Counted from the stretch's first letter, positions 1-8,675 are shown. The stretch: 64,000 bases of DNA from Atopobiaceae bacterium (GCA_030525685.1 JAUNEG010000005.1:1-64000), one strand, 5' to 3'. Translations and numbers: made by a program. Notes: generated from the sequence alone by a model not told the origin.

Positions 1-1
1 C

Positions 2-232
2 GTGGAGACCATCGCCGGCATCATCGCCGACGAGATGGCCATCGGCGTCATCAACACCAAGACCACGGCGGTGCGCCTCATCCCGGCGATCGGACGGGCG
101 GAGGGCGACATGCTCGAGTTTGGCGGCCTCTTCGGCTCCGCGCCGGTCATGCCCGTCAACCGGTTCGCGGGGTCGGTCTTCGCGCACCGCGGCGGCCGCT
201 TCCCGGCGCCGCTCAACTCGCTGAAGAACTAG
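2..232 (+). CDS. PFL family (UPF0210/DUF711) protein, C-terminal end
   Basis: This is the last 76 codons of a gene that begins before the window. The peptide carries the C-terminal features I associate with the PFL/UPF0210 family: a [16 protein letters not shown] stretch, the [14 protein letters not shown] core and an [14 protein letters not shown] ending. Family members are cytosolic proteins of about 450 residues related to pyruvate formate-lyase and often encoded beside an ACT-domain protein; their biochemical role is not settled. The true start is outside the window, so the first methionine/valine codon here is not meaningful. I am confident of the family and unsure of function. Confidence 0.85.
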   Translation: METIAGIIADEMAIGVINTKTTAVRLIPAIGRAEGDMLEFGGLFGSAPVMPVNRFAGSVFAHRGGRFPAPLNSLKN

Positions 233-311
233 CGAGAAGAACGACGTGCCGAGGTTCTTCTCGCCGCGCGCGCAGGAAAACGCGACCCGTCCCCGCCCTT
301 CTCGCCATGCG

Positions 312-420
312 CGTTAAGAATCCCGGCGCGTCCCCCTTGAAACGATACTTCAGAGGGGGACGCGCCGGGATTTCTAACCCGGACACGCTTCCACACGGGG
401 ACGCAAGCGGATTCCTAACC
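312..420. repeat. REP-like repeat cluster, three copies (GGTTA ... GTCCCC family)
   Basis: Three copies of a 24-bp unit sit in the gap between the convergent PFL and murB genes. The unit is a GTTA head, about eight variable bases, then CCGGCGCGTCCCC or GCTTGCGTCCCC. Copies are at 312-335 (plus), 356-379 (minus) and 397-420 (minus). The first two form a strong hairpin that could terminate both flanking genes. The two same-direction copies start 41 bp apart. Three more copies lie at 49686-49794. Confidence 0.75.
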
Positions 421-433
421 CGCGCCCGCAGCC

Positions 434-1357
434 CTAGCCCAGGAAGCGCACCTCGGGCTCCAGGCGCACGCCGAACTGACGCTCGACCTCGTCCTGGACG
501 TGCTCGATCACCGCGCGGACGTCCGTCGCCGTGGCGCCGCCCGTGTTGACGACAAACCCGGCGTGCTTGCGGGAGACCTCGGCACCGCCCACGCGATAGC
601 CCTGCAACCCGGCGTCCATGATCAGCTTGCCGGCGAAGTGGCCCTCGGGGCGCTTGAACGTGCTCCCCGCGCTCGCCATCTCCAGCGGCTGCTTCTCCTC
701 GCGCCGGTGCGTGAGGTCGTCCATCGTGGCGCGAATCTTCTCGGGATCGCCCTTCTCGAGGCCGAACGTGGCGGAGAGCACGACCAGCCCCTCGCTCGCC
801 ACACGGCTCCGGCGATAGCCGAGGTCGAGCTCGTCCACCCCCAGGGCCTCCTGCGACCCGTCCGGGAGCAGCACGCGCACGCTCTCCAGCACGTCGGCGA
901 CGCAGCCGCCGTACGCCCCGGCGTTCATGAAGCACGCGCCGCCGACCGACCCCGGAATCCCGCACGCGAACTCGAGGCCGGAGAGCCCCAGCTCGCAGGC
1001 CATCTCCGAGGCCTCGCGCAGGTCGACGCCCGCCTGGCAGGTCATCTGCGTGCCGTCCACGGAGACGCCCACCAGCCCGTCGCCCACGGCGACGATGACG
1101 CCGCGATAGCCCTCGTCGGAGACCAGCAGGTCGGACCCGCGCCCGAGCAGGAAGCGCCGCGCGCCCGCCTCGTCGCAGGCGAGAAGGACCTCGCGCAGCT
1201 CGTCGAAGCTCTCGGGGATGACGTAGAGATCGGCCGGGCCTCCCACCTTGAACGTGGTGTGCTCGCTCATGGGCTCGTCGACGAGGACGTTCTCCTCGCC
1301 CACGATGGCGCGCAGCCGCCACTCGAGGGGCTCTCGGGGGCTCTCGCTCTCGGGCAT
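434..1357 (-). CDS. murB: UDP-N-acetylenolpyruvoylglucosamine reductase
   Basis: MurB reduces UDP-GlcNAc-enolpyruvate to UDP-MurNAc with NADPH and FAD in cytosolic peptidoglycan precursor synthesis. The 307-residue product has the FAD-binding motifs TTFKVGGPADLYVIPES near the N-terminus and GIPGSVGGACFMNAGAYG, the catalytic serine context AGSTFKRPEGHFAGKLI, and a C-terminal LEPEVRFLG carrying the conserved glutamate. Length and motif order fit a type II MurB. I chose the ATG at 1357 because AGGAAA precedes it at good spacing; a longer reading frame upstream adds only low-complexity residues. The neighbouring FMN riboswitch and ribU are divergent. A TATACT -10-like box lies on the minus strand at 1389-1394. 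Confidence 0.95.
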   Translation of the reverse strand: MPESESPREPLEWRLRAIVGEENVLVDEPMSEHTTFKVGGPADLYVIPESFDELREVLLACDEAGARRFLLGRGSDLLVSDEGYRGVIVAVGDGLVGVSVDGTQMTCQAGVDLREASEMACELGLSGLEFACGIPGSVGGACFMNAGAYGGCVADVLESVRVLLPDGSQEALGVDELDLGYRRSRVASEGLVVLSATFGLEKGDPEKIRATMDDLTHRREEKQPLEMASAGSTFKRPEGHFAGKLIMDAGLQGYRVGGAEVSRKHAGFVVNTGGATATDVRAVIEHVQDEVERQFGVRLEPEVRFLG

Positions 1358-1430
1358 GCTTTCCTTTCGACGCACATCAGATTGTCCCAGTATAGCAGCG
1401 ACGGCACGACCCCAAAGTGCTACACTGGCA

Positions 1431-1573
1431 CCGTCAGTTTCAGGGCGGGGTGAAAGTCCCCACTGGCGGTGACGGGCGGCCGTGAGCGGCGCCCCCAGTC
1501 CGCGAACCGCAAAAAGGCGGCTGACCCGGTGCGATTCCGGGACCAACGGTCACAGTCCGGATGGAAGAAACGG
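1431..1573 (+). ncRNA. FMN riboswitch (RFN element)
   Basis: The segment matches the RFN consensus closely: AGGGCGGGGTGAAAGTCCCC, ACTGGCGG, AGTCCGCGAAC, TGACCCGGTGCGATTCCGG, GACCAACGGTCACAGTCCGG and the closing ATGGAAGAAACGG. The P1 helix pairs GTTTC at about 1437-1441 with GAAAC at about 1567-1571. It ends only a few bases before the ribosome-binding site of ribU, so FMN binding probably blocks translation initiation. A TACACT -10-like box lies at 1421-1426. Confidence 0.97.
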
Positions 1574-1581
1574 AGGGCCTC

Positions 1582-2163
1582 ATGGCCGTTCCCACGCGCA
1601 CGCACGTCTCGCACGACTCCCACTCCACCACGTCGGGGGGAGCCTGGTCCACCCAGCGGATCGCCACGACGGCGCTGCTCTGCGCCCTGGCGTTCGTCCT
1701 CACCTTCGTCGAGGTTCCCATCTTCCCGCCCGCGCCGTGGCTCATGTACGACCCGTCCGGAATCGTCGCCTTCGTCGCCGCGCTCGTCTACGGACCCGCC
1801 ACCGGAGCCATCGTTGCCGTGCTCCCCTGGGTGCTCAAGACGCTCTTCAGCTTCAACGTGTGGGGCCACCTCATGGCGATCCTCGCCGGCGTGGCGCTCT
1901 GCGTGCCCGCCGCCCTCGTCGCGCGCGGCGTGGGCGGGACGCGGGGGCTTGCCGCGGGCATGGCGGTCGGCGGCGTGGTCTCGCTCGCCGCGTGCATCCT
2001 CGGCAACATCGTCGTGACGCCGCTCTACACCGCGGTCTCCACGGCCGAGGTCATCGCCATGATCGTGCCGATCCTGCTGCCGTTCAACCTGCTCAAGATC
2101 ATTCTCAACTGCGTCGTGACCGCCCTCGTCCAGAGGCCGGTCTCCGCGCTCGTCAACCGCTAG
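1582..2163 (+). CDS. ribU: Riboflavin ECF transporter S component
   Basis: This 193-residue, strongly hydrophobic protein is the substrate-binding membrane subunit for riboflavin uptake. It has about five or six membrane segments and typical RibU features (ALAFVLTFVEVPIFP, the MYDPSGIVAFVAALVYGP loop, and a late NLLKIILNCVVT segment). The FMN riboswitch directly upstream and the ECF ATPase and T genes downstream support the riboflavin assignment. The ATG at 1582 is chosen because GGAGGG precedes it; an earlier in-frame ATG at 1561 is part of the riboswitch 3' consensus. Expression should fall when FMN is abundant. Confidence 0.93.
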   Translation: MAVPTRTHVSHDSHSTTSGGAWSTQRIATTALLCALAFVLTFVEVPIFPPAPWLMYDPSGIVAFVAALVYGPATGAIVAVLPWVLKTLFSFNVWGHLMAILAGVALCVPAALVARGVGGTRGLAAGMAVGGVVSLAACILGNIVVTPLYTAVSTAEVIAMIVPILLPFNLLKIILNCVVTALVQRPVSALVNR

Positions 2164-2184
2164 GAGTCGGCAGGCGAGAAGGTC

Positions 2185-3909
2185 GTGACGCCGTCGACGG
2201 ACACGCTCGTGCGGCTCTCGCACGTGAGCCTCTTCTACGGGGGGGGCGTCACCGCGCTCGATGACGTCTCCCTCGAGCTGCGCCGCGGCGAGCGGATCTG
2301 CGTGCTCGGGGCGAACGGTTCCGGCAAGTCCACGCTCGCCTCGGTGATCTGCGGGCTGCTCGCCCCCGACGAGGGCGAGGTCGAGCTCGTGGGCGAGCGC
2401 GTGTCCGCGGACGGCCGGCCCGACCTCGAGGCGTACCGTCGCGCGCGGCGCTCGCTCGGGCTGGTCTTCCAGAACCCGGACGACCAGATCGTCACGAGCG
2501 TCGTGGAGGACGACGTCGCCTTCGGGCCGGAGAACCTCGGCCTACCTCGTGGGGAAATCGCCGCGCGCGTGGCCCGCGAACTGCACCGCGTTGCCATGGA
2601 GGACTACGCGCAGGCGGACCCGTCCCGTCTCTCGGGGGGCCAGCGGCAGCGCGTGTGCATCGCCGGCGCGCTGGCGATGGAGCCGGCCGTGCTCGTGCTG
2701 GACGAGCCGGGGTCGCTGCTCGACGTGCGCGGGCGCTCGGCGATCGTGCGCGTCATGGGACGGCTCGCCGCGGCGGGCACCGCGCTGGCCCACGTGACCC
2801 ACTTCATGGAGGAGGCCCTCGAGGCCGACCGCATGATCGTCCTCGACCACGGGCGCGTGGCGCTGGAGGGCACCCCGGAGGAGGTCTTCTCGCACGGAGA
2901 GAAGCTCGTCGAGCTCGGCCTTGAGGTCCCGTTCGCGGCGCGGCTCTCGCAGCGGCTCGGCCTCCCCTGGACCTGCGACGAGCCCACCCTCGTCTGTGAA
3001 TCGGGGACAGTCCCCAATTCACAGAAAGGTTTTATGCCATCGCGCCCCCGCGTCAAAAAAGCGTGCGAATCGGGGACTGTCCCCGATTTACAGGTCGAGC
3101 ACGCGAGCTTCTCGTACCGGCTGGGCTCGCGCGCGCTCGGCGATGTGTCGCTCGAGGTCGTCCCCGGCACCTCGACGGCAATCGTCGGCCAGACGGGCTC
3201 CGGAAAGTCCACGCTGCTGCGGCTGATCTGCGGCCTCGAGGTCCCCGACGAGGGACGCGTCCTGGTACGCGGCAATGACACCTCGACGAGGCGCGGGCGC
3301 CGGGGGGCGCGCCGACTCGTCGGCTATGTCATGCAGCACCCGGAGCGCCAGCTCTTCGCCGAGACGGTCGAGAAGGACGTGGCGTTCGGACCGCGCAACC
3401 TCGGGCTTCCCGCGGATGAGGTGGACCGCCGCGTGACGAGGGCGCTCGAGCTCGTGGGGCTGGCCGCCCGGCGTGGGGCGTCCCCGTTCAAGCTCTCCGG
3501 GGGGCAGCGCCGGCTCTGCGCGCTCGCCGGCATACTCGCCATGGAGCCGCGCATCCTCGTGCTCGACGAGCCGACCGCCGGCCTTGACCCCCGCGGCCGT
3601 GCGATGCTGAGAAGCGTGCTCGCCCGCCTGCGCGGGGTCGGCGTCACCCTCGTGCAGGTCACGCACAGCATGGAGGACGCCGCGCGGGCGGACCGCGTCA
3701 TGGTGCTCGACCAGGGGCGCGTCGTCGTCGACGGCACGCCGACGGAGGTCTTCTCTGCCGGGAACGAACGGCGCCTCACCGAGATCGGACTCGGCATACC
3801 GCGCGCGCTGCGCGTCGCCCGCACGCTCGAGCGGGATGGCTGGCCCTCTCTGGGCGACCCCCTCACCACCGACGAGCTCGTCGCCGCGATCCGAGGGGGC
3901 GAGTCCTGA
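2185..3909 (+). CDS. ecfA: Fused ECF transporter ATPase, EcfA1-EcfA2 type, two ABC domains
   Basis: This 574-residue protein joins the two energizing ATPases of an ECF transporter in one chain. Domain 1 has Walker A GANGSGKST near residues 42-50, signature LSGGQRQR and VLVLDEPGSLLD. Domain 2 has GQTGSGKST near 335, LSGGQRRLCAL and VLVLDEPTAGLD. H-loops (VTHFMEE, VTHSMED) are present. Separate EcfA and EcfA' genes are the commoner arrangement. The linker (about residues 270-303) is encoded by two copies of a GGGGAC/GTCCCC palindromic repeat, giving two CESGTVP peptides. The start is GTG at 2185. It follows ribU by 21 bp and overlaps ecfT by one base. It probably powers RibU and other S components. 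Confidence 0.92.
   Translation: MTPSTDTLVRLSHVSLFYGGGVTALDDVSLELRRGERICVLGANGSGKSTLASVICGLLAPDEGEVELVGERVSADGRPDLEAYRRARRSLGLVFQNPDDQIVTSVVEDDVAFGPENLGLPRGEIAARVARELHRVAMEDYAQADPSRLSGGQRQRVCIAGALAMEPAVLVLDEPGSLLDVRGRSAIVRVMGRLAAAGTALAHVTHFMEEALEADRMIVLDHGRVALEGTPEEVFSHGEKLVELGLEVPFAARLSQRLGLPWTCDEPTLVCESGTVPNSQKGFMPSRPRVKKACESGTVPDLQVEHASFSYRLGSRALGDVSLEVVPGTSTAIVGQTGSGKSTLLRLICGLEVPDEGRVLVRGNDTSTRRGRRGARRLVGYVMQHPERQLFAETVEKDVAFGPRNLGLPADEVDRRVTRALELVGLAARRGASPFKLSGGQRRLCALAGILAMEPRILVLDEPTAGLDPRGRAMLRSVLARLRGVGVTLVQVTHSMEDAARADRVMVLDQGRVVVDGTPTEVFSAGNERRLTEIGLGIPRALRVARTLERDGWPSLGDPLTTDELVAAIRGGES
2994..3092. repeat. Pair of GGGGAC/GTCCCC palindromic repeats inside the EcfA linker
   Basis: Two palindromes lie inside the open reading frame: 2994-3024 (CTGTGAAT, GGGGACAGTCCCC, ATTCACAG) and 3064-3092 (AATCGGGGACTGTCCCCGATT plus flanks). 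A third copy with matching flanks is intergenic at 20544-20572. They are in frame and cause no stop, so they look like repeat insertions tolerated in an inter-domain linker. Confidence 0.85.
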
Positions 3910-4703
3910 TGGCGCTGCGCATCGACATCGGCCAGTACTACGCCGCCGACTCCCCCGTCCACCGGATGGACGCCCGCGCCAAGCTCCTCTGTGCGCTCGC
4001 GGCACTGGTGGCGATCTTCTGCATCACAAACGCCCCGCAGCTCATAGCCGGTGCGACCTTCGTCCTGGCCGTCCTCTTCGCGGCGCGCGTGCCAGGCGGC
4101 CGCGTCCTCGCCTCCGTCCGCCCGCTCGTGGTGTTTCTCGTCGTGCTCTCGCTCTTCAACCTGGTCTTCGTCCGGACGGGAGACCCGCTGCTGTCCCTTG
4201 GGCCGGTGAGCGTCACCACCGGAGGCGTCTGGGCGGCGGCCCTCTACGCCATTCGCTTTTCCCTCGCCCTCGTCCTGGGCTCCCTCGTGCTGCTCACCAC
4301 CACCCCCACGCAGCTCTCGGACGCCCTCGACTCGCTGCTCTCCCCGCTCTCGCGCATCGGGCTGCCCGGGCACGAGATCGCCATGGTCTTCTCGCTCATG
4401 CTGCGCTTCGTCCCCACGCTCGCCGACGAGGCGTCCGCGATCATGGACGCTCAGGCCCTGCGCGGCGGCGGCCTCGACGAGGGCGGCCCGACGCGGCGCG
4501 TGCGCTCGATCGTCCCCGTGGTGGTGGCGCTGCTCGCCAGCGGCCTTCGGCATGCCGACGGCCTGGCACGCGCCCTCGACGCCCGCTGCTACGAGGGCGG
4601 GTCGGGCCGCACCCACTACCACGACCAGCGCCTCGGCCGCCGCGATCTCCTAGCCGCCGCCCTCACCACAGCGTTCGTCCTCGCGCTCGCCCTCCTCGGT
4701 TAA
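3909..4703 (+). CDS. ecfT: ECF transporter transmembrane T component
   Basis: EcfT is the membrane scaffold that couples the ATPases to the S component. The 264-residue protein has several hydrophobic segments and the two arginine-containing coupling-helix motifs, seen here as AQALRGGG and LDARCYEGG. The N-terminal SPVHRMDARAKLLC is characteristic. Its ATG overlaps the ATPase stop codon (TGATG), implying translational coupling and equal stoichiometry. With ribU and the fused ATPase it forms a complete riboflavin-type ECF transporter under the upstream FMN riboswitch. Confidence 0.94.
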   Translation: MALRIDIGQYYAADSPVHRMDARAKLLCALAALVAIFCITNAPQLIAGATFVLAVLFAARVPGGRVLASVRPLVVFLVVLSLFNLVFVRTGDPLLSLGPVSVTTGGVWAAALYAIRFSLALVLGSLVLLTTTPTQLSDALDSLLSPLSRIGLPGHEIAMVFSLMLRFVPTLADEASAIMDAQALRGGGLDEGGPTRRVRSIVPVVVALLASGLRHADGLARALDARCYEGGSGRTHYHDQRLGRRDLLAAALTTAFVLALALLG

Positions 4704-4724
4704 TCACTGCACCGTCCGCCTACG

Positions 4725-4898
4725 GCACGGGGTTCCATAGAGGTCTACGACACGCGACAGCCCCTCGACCCCAAGGGCTCCGTCGGTGTTCCGTAGAGAA
4801 GTTCCGCGAAGCGCACGTCTCGAAGGAACACCGACGGGCCCCACGGGACGCATGTCTGGCGTTTGCCGTAGAATGGAGACCTCTATGGAACCCCGTGC
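4725..4898. repeat. Nested inverted repeat between ecfT and purL
   Basis: Outer arms of 22 bp are perfect inverted repeats: 4725-4746 (GCACGGGGTTCCATAGAGG plus TCT) and 4877-4898. Inside is a second hairpin at about 4775-4841, with arms GTCGGTGTTCC and GGAACACCGAC. Its apex holds GTTCCGCGAAGCGCAC, shared with hairpins at 8676-8742 and 23788-23851. It could end ecfT transcription or act in the purL leader. No purine riboswitch consensus is visible. Confidence 0.75.
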
Positions 4899-4919
4899 AC
4901 ACACCGGAGGTAGCAGCGC

Positions 4920-7900
4920 ATGGTCTCTCGCATCTACGTGGAGAAGAAGCCGGGCTTTGACGTGGAGGCGAAGCAGCTCCTGGCCGAGCTCGCAAACGTC
5001 GTCTCCGAGGGGCTGGCGCCCGACGCGCGCCTGCGCATCATCAACCGTTACGACGTCGAGGGCCTGAGCGACGAGCTCTTCGAGCGCTGCGTGCCCGTCG
5101 TCTTCTCCGAGCCGCAGGTGGACGTCACCTACCGCGAGCTCCCGACGGCGCAGGGCGAGAAGGATGTGCGCGTCTTCGCCGTCGAGGCACTGCCCGGCCA
5201 GTTCGACCAGCGCGCCGACTCCGCCGCCGAGTGCGTGCAGCTCATCTCCCAGGGCGAGCGCCCCACGGTGCGCTGCGCCAAGGTCTACGTGATCGAGGGC
5301 ACCTGCACCGACGAGGCGCTCGCGGCGATCAAGCACTACGTGATCAACCCCGTCGAGGCGCGCGAGGCGAGCCTCGAGGAGCGCGAGACCCTGCGCCAGA
5401 GCTATCCCGAGCCGGCGGACGTGGAGGTGCTCGACGGCTTCCTCAAGCTCGACCAGAAGCAGCTCCAGGCCATGATCGACGGCCTGGGTCTTGCCATGGA
5501 CCTCGCGGACATCACCTTCTGCCAGGAGTACTTCTCCGGCGAGGGCCGCGTCCCCACGATCACCGAGATCCGCATGATCGACACCTACTGGTCCGACCAC
5601 TGCCGCCACACCACCTTCGGCACGCTCCTGGAGCACATCCAGTTCGATGACAAGGTCGTGGCAGCCGCGTTTGACCGCTACCTGGAGATGCGCGCCCGCC
5701 TGGGTCGCGAGGACCGCCCCGTCACCCTCATGGACATGGGCACGATCGGCGCCAAGTACCTCAAGCACACGGGCCAGCTCACCGGGCTGGACGAGTCCGA
5801 GGAGATCAACGCCTGCACCGTCAAGGTCACCGTGGACGTGAACGGCGAGGACCAGGACTGGCTCTTCCTCTTCAAGAACGAGACCCATAACCACCCGACC
5901 GAGATCGAGCCCTTCGGCGGCGCGGCGACCTGCATCGGCGGTGCCATCCGCGACCCGCTCTCGGGCCGCAGCTACGTCTACCAGGCGATGCGCGTGACCG
6001 GCGCAGCCGACCCCACGGTCCCCGTGTCCCAGACCATGGCCGGCAAGCTCCCGCAGCGCAAGCTCGTGACCACCGCCGCCGCCGGCTACTCCAGCTACGG
6101 TAACCAGATTGGCCTGGCCACCGGCCAGGTCTCCGAGCTCTACCACCCCGGCTATGTGGCCAAGCGCATGGAGATCGGCGCCGTCGTGGGCGCCACCCCG
6201 GCCTCCCACGTCCGCCGCGAGTGCCCCGCCCCGGGCGACAAGATCGTCCTTCTCGGCGGGCGCACCGGCCGCGACGGCATCGGCGGCGCCACCGGCTCCT
6301 CCAAGGCGCACAACGTCGAGTCCCTCGAGAAGGACGGCGCGGAGGTCCAGAAGGGCAACCCGCCCATCGAGCGCAAGCTCCAGCGCCTCTTCCGCCGCGA
6401 GGACGCGTGCCGCCTGATCAAGCGCTGCAACGACTTCGGCGCGGGCGGCGTCTCCGTGGCGATCGGCGAGCTGGCCGACGGCCTGGACATCAACCTCGAC
6501 CTCGTGCCCAAGAAGTACGAGGGCCTCGACGGCACCGAGCTCGCCATCTCCGAGTCCCAGGAGCGCATGGCCGTGGCGCTGGCACCCGAGGACGTCGACG
6601 AGTTCATGCGCTACGCCCGCGAGGAGAACCTCGAGGCCACCGTCGTGGCCACCGTCACCGAGGAGCCCCGCCTGCGCATGAGCTGGCGCGGCAAGACCAT
6701 CGTCGACGTGAGCCGCGCGTTCCTCTCGTCCAACGGCGCCCCCAAGGCGACCTCCGTGCGCGTGGAGAAGCCCGCCGAGTACGAGCGCGGCTGGGACGGC
6801 GAGACGCTCTCCGAGAAGATGCGCTCCCTCGTGACCGACCTCAACGTCGCCTCCAACAAGGGCCTCTCCGAGCGCTTCGACTCCACGATCGGCGCCGCCA
6901 CCGTGCTCATGCCGTTCGGCGGGCGCACCCAGCTCACCCCCACCCAGGCCATGGTCGCCAAGCTCCCCGTCGACGGCGAGACCACCACGTGCTCCGGCAT
7001 GGCCTGGGGCTTCAACCCCTACCTCATGAGCGCCAACCCCTACACCGGCGCGTACCTCTCCGTGGTCGAGTCCGTGAGCCGCATGGTGGCGACCGGCTTC
7101 GAGCACAAGGGCCTCTACCTCACGTTCCAGGAGTACTTCGAGCGCCTGCGCGACGTCCCCAGCCGCTGGGGCAAGCCCACGGCGGCGCTGCTCGGCGCCC
7201 TCATGGCCCAGGTCGACCTGGACATCGGCTCCATCGGCGGCAAGGACTCCATGTCCGGCAGCTTCGAGGACCTGGACGTGCCGCCCACCCTCGTGTCCTT
7301 CGCCACGGGCCTCGGCAAGGTCGGCCGCGTGGTCTCCCCCGAGTTCAAGGCCGCCGGCCACCGCGTGGCCGTGCTCGTGCCGGACTACGCCGACGACGCG
7401 CTCACGCCGGAGCCGAGCGCCCTTCTCGCCACCTATGGCCTGGTGGAGAGCCTGGTCGAGAAGGGCTCGGTGCTCGCAGCCTCCACGATGGGCTACGGCG
7501 GCGTGGCCGAGGCCGTCTTCAAGATGTGCGTGGGCAACCGCCTGGGCATCGAGGTCGCCCCGGCCTTTGGCGCCGACGCCCTGTTCTGCCCGTCCTACGG
7601 CAGCTTCCTCCTGGAGCTCGCCGACGACGCCGAGCTTCCCGAGCTGCCCGCGGGCGTCACCGCATCCCTCTTCGGCACGACGACGGACGCCTACGAGCTG
7701 GTCGCGGGCGACGAGCGCCTCGACCTGGCCGAGCTGCAGGAGGCCTGGGAGGGTGCGCTGGAGTCCGTGTTCCCGTACCGTGCCCGGGGCGAGAAGGTCG
7801 AGGCCGTCTCGTTTGACGTCGCGAGCGCAGGGGTCTCTCGCCCCGCCCCGGCGGTCCGCGTCGCCCGCCCGCGCGTCGTCATCCCGGTCTTCCCGGGCAC

Positions 7901-8666
7901 CAACTGCGAGTACGACACCGCCCACGCCTTCGAGCGCGCCGGCGCCGTGGCGGACGTCTTCGTCATCAACAACCTCACGCCCGAGGCGGTCGCCGAGAGC
8001 ACCCACGAGCTGGCGCGCCGCATCCGCGAGAGCCAGATCGTCATGATCCCCGGCGGCTTCTCCGGCGGCGACGAGCCCGAGGGCTCGGCCAAGTTCATCA
8101 CCGCGTTCTTCCGCGCCCCCGAGGTCACCGAGGCGATTCGCGACCTGCTCCAGGCCCGCGATGGCCTCATGCTGGGCATCTGCAACGGCTTCCAGGCGCT
8201 GGTGAAGCTGGGCCTCGTGCCCTACGGCGACATCGTCGAGGCCACGCCCGACGCGCCCACGCTCACGTTCAACACCATCGGTCGCCACCAGAGCCGTCTG
8301 GTGCGCACGCGCGCGGCGAGCAACCTCAGCCCGTGGCTCTCCAAGTGCGCGGTCGGGGACGTCCACAACATCGCGATCTCCCACGGCGAGGGACGCTTCG
8401 TGGCCTCCCCCGAGATGGTCGAGAAGCTCGTCGCCGCCGGTCAGGTTGCCACGCAGTACGTTGGCGAGGACGGCGTGCCGGGCATGTCGCTCGACGTCAA
8501 CCCCAACGGCTCCGTGCTTGCGATCGAGGGCATCACCTCGCCGGACGGCCGCGTGCTGGGCAAGATGGGCCACACCGAGCGTTCCGGCGCCGGGCTCTAC
8601 AAGAACGTGCCGGGCAACGCATACCAGCCCCTCATCGAGGGCGGCGTGGGTTATTTCACTGAGTAG
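4920..8666 (+). CDS. purL: Phosphoribosylformylglycinamidine synthase, single-chain form
   Basis: This enzyme converts FGAR to FGAM with ATP and glutamine, step four of purine synthesis. The 1248-residue chain combines the synthetase and a C-terminal class I glutaminase. Visible features are the ATP/AIR-synthase-like motif TYWSDHCRHTTF, NETHNHPTEIEPFGGAATC, a second AIRS-like half containing GGKDSMSG, and a glutaminase domain with FPGTNCEYDTA, nucleophile Cys near residue 1088 in GICNGFQAL and His/Glu near 1155/1157 in SHGEGRF. Length and order fit the FGAM synthase subtype found in Firmicutes and Coriobacteriia. GGAGG precedes the ATG. It stands alone between two structured repeats. Confidence 0.97.
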   Translation: MVSRIYVEKKPGFDVEAKQLLAELANVVSEGLAPDARLRIINRYDVEGLSDELFERCVPVVFSEPQVDVTYRELPTAQGEKDVRVFAVEALPGQFDQRADSAAECVQLISQGERPTVRCAKVYVIEGTCTDEALAAIKHYVINPVEAREASLEERETLRQSYPEPADVEVLDGFLKLDQKQLQAMIDGLGLAMDLADITFCQEYFSGEGRVPTITEIRMIDTYWSDHCRHTTFGTLLEHIQFDDKVVAAAFDRYLEMRARLGREDRPVTLMDMGTIGAKYLKHTGQLTGLDESEEINACTVKVTVDVNGEDQDWLFLFKNETHNHPTEIEPFGGAATCIGGAIRDPLSGRSYVYQAMRVTGAADPTVPVSQTMAGKLPQRKLVTTAAAGYSSYGNQIGLATGQVSELYHPGYVAKRMEIGAVVGATPASHVRRECPAPGDKIVLLGGRTGRDGIGGATGSSKAHNVESLEKDGAEVQKGNPPIERKLQRLFRREDACRLIKRCNDFGAGGVSVAIGELADGLDINLDLVPKKYEGLDGTELAISESQERMAVALAPEDVDEFMRYAREENLEATVVATVTEEPRLRMSWRGKTIVDVSRAFLSSNGAPKATSVRVEKPAEYERGWDGETLSEKMRSLVTDLNVASNKGLSERFDSTIGAATVLMPFGGRTQLTPTQAMVAKLPVDGETTTCSGMAWGFNPYLMSANPYTGAYLSVVESVSRMVATGFEHKGLYLTFQEYFERLRDVPSRWGKPTAALLGALMAQVDLDIGSIGGKDSMSGSFEDLDVPPTLVSFATGLGKVGRVVSPEFKAAGHRVAVLVPDYADDALTPEPSALLATYGLVESLVEKGSVLAASTMGYGGVAEAVFKMCVGNRLGIEVAPAFGADALFCPSYGSFLLELADDAELPELPAGVTASLFGTTTDAYELVAGDERLDLAELQEAWEGALESVFPYRARGEKVEAVSFDVASAGVSRPAPAVRVARPRVVIPVFPGTNCEYDTAHAFERAGAVADVFVINNLTPEAVAESTHELARRIRESQIVMIPGGFSGGDEPEGSAKFITAFFRAPEVTEAIRDLLQARDGLMLGICNGFQALVKLGLVPYGDIVEATPDAPTLTFNTIGRHQSRLVRTRAASNLSPWLSKCAVGDVHNIAISHGEGRFVASPEMVEKLVAAGQVATQYVGEDGVPGMSLDVNPNGSVLAIEGITSPDGRVLGKMGHTERSGAGLYKNVPGNAYQPLIEGGVGYFTE

Positions 8667-8675
8667 CGTCGGGTA

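Noticed and set aside
1561-1581. Earlier in-frame ATG for ribU
   Set aside because: The ATG is part of the conserved riboswitch 3' end and lacks its own ribosome-binding site; the ATG at 1582 has one.
4704-4919. Purine riboswitch in the purL leader
   Set aside because: The required conserved core was not found; the structure is explained by the nested inverted repeats.
4704-8573. Very long minus-strand reading frame opposite purL
   Set aside because: High G/C at the third position of purL makes the reverse frame free of stops. The product is low-complexity and matches nothing, whereas purL has every family motif.
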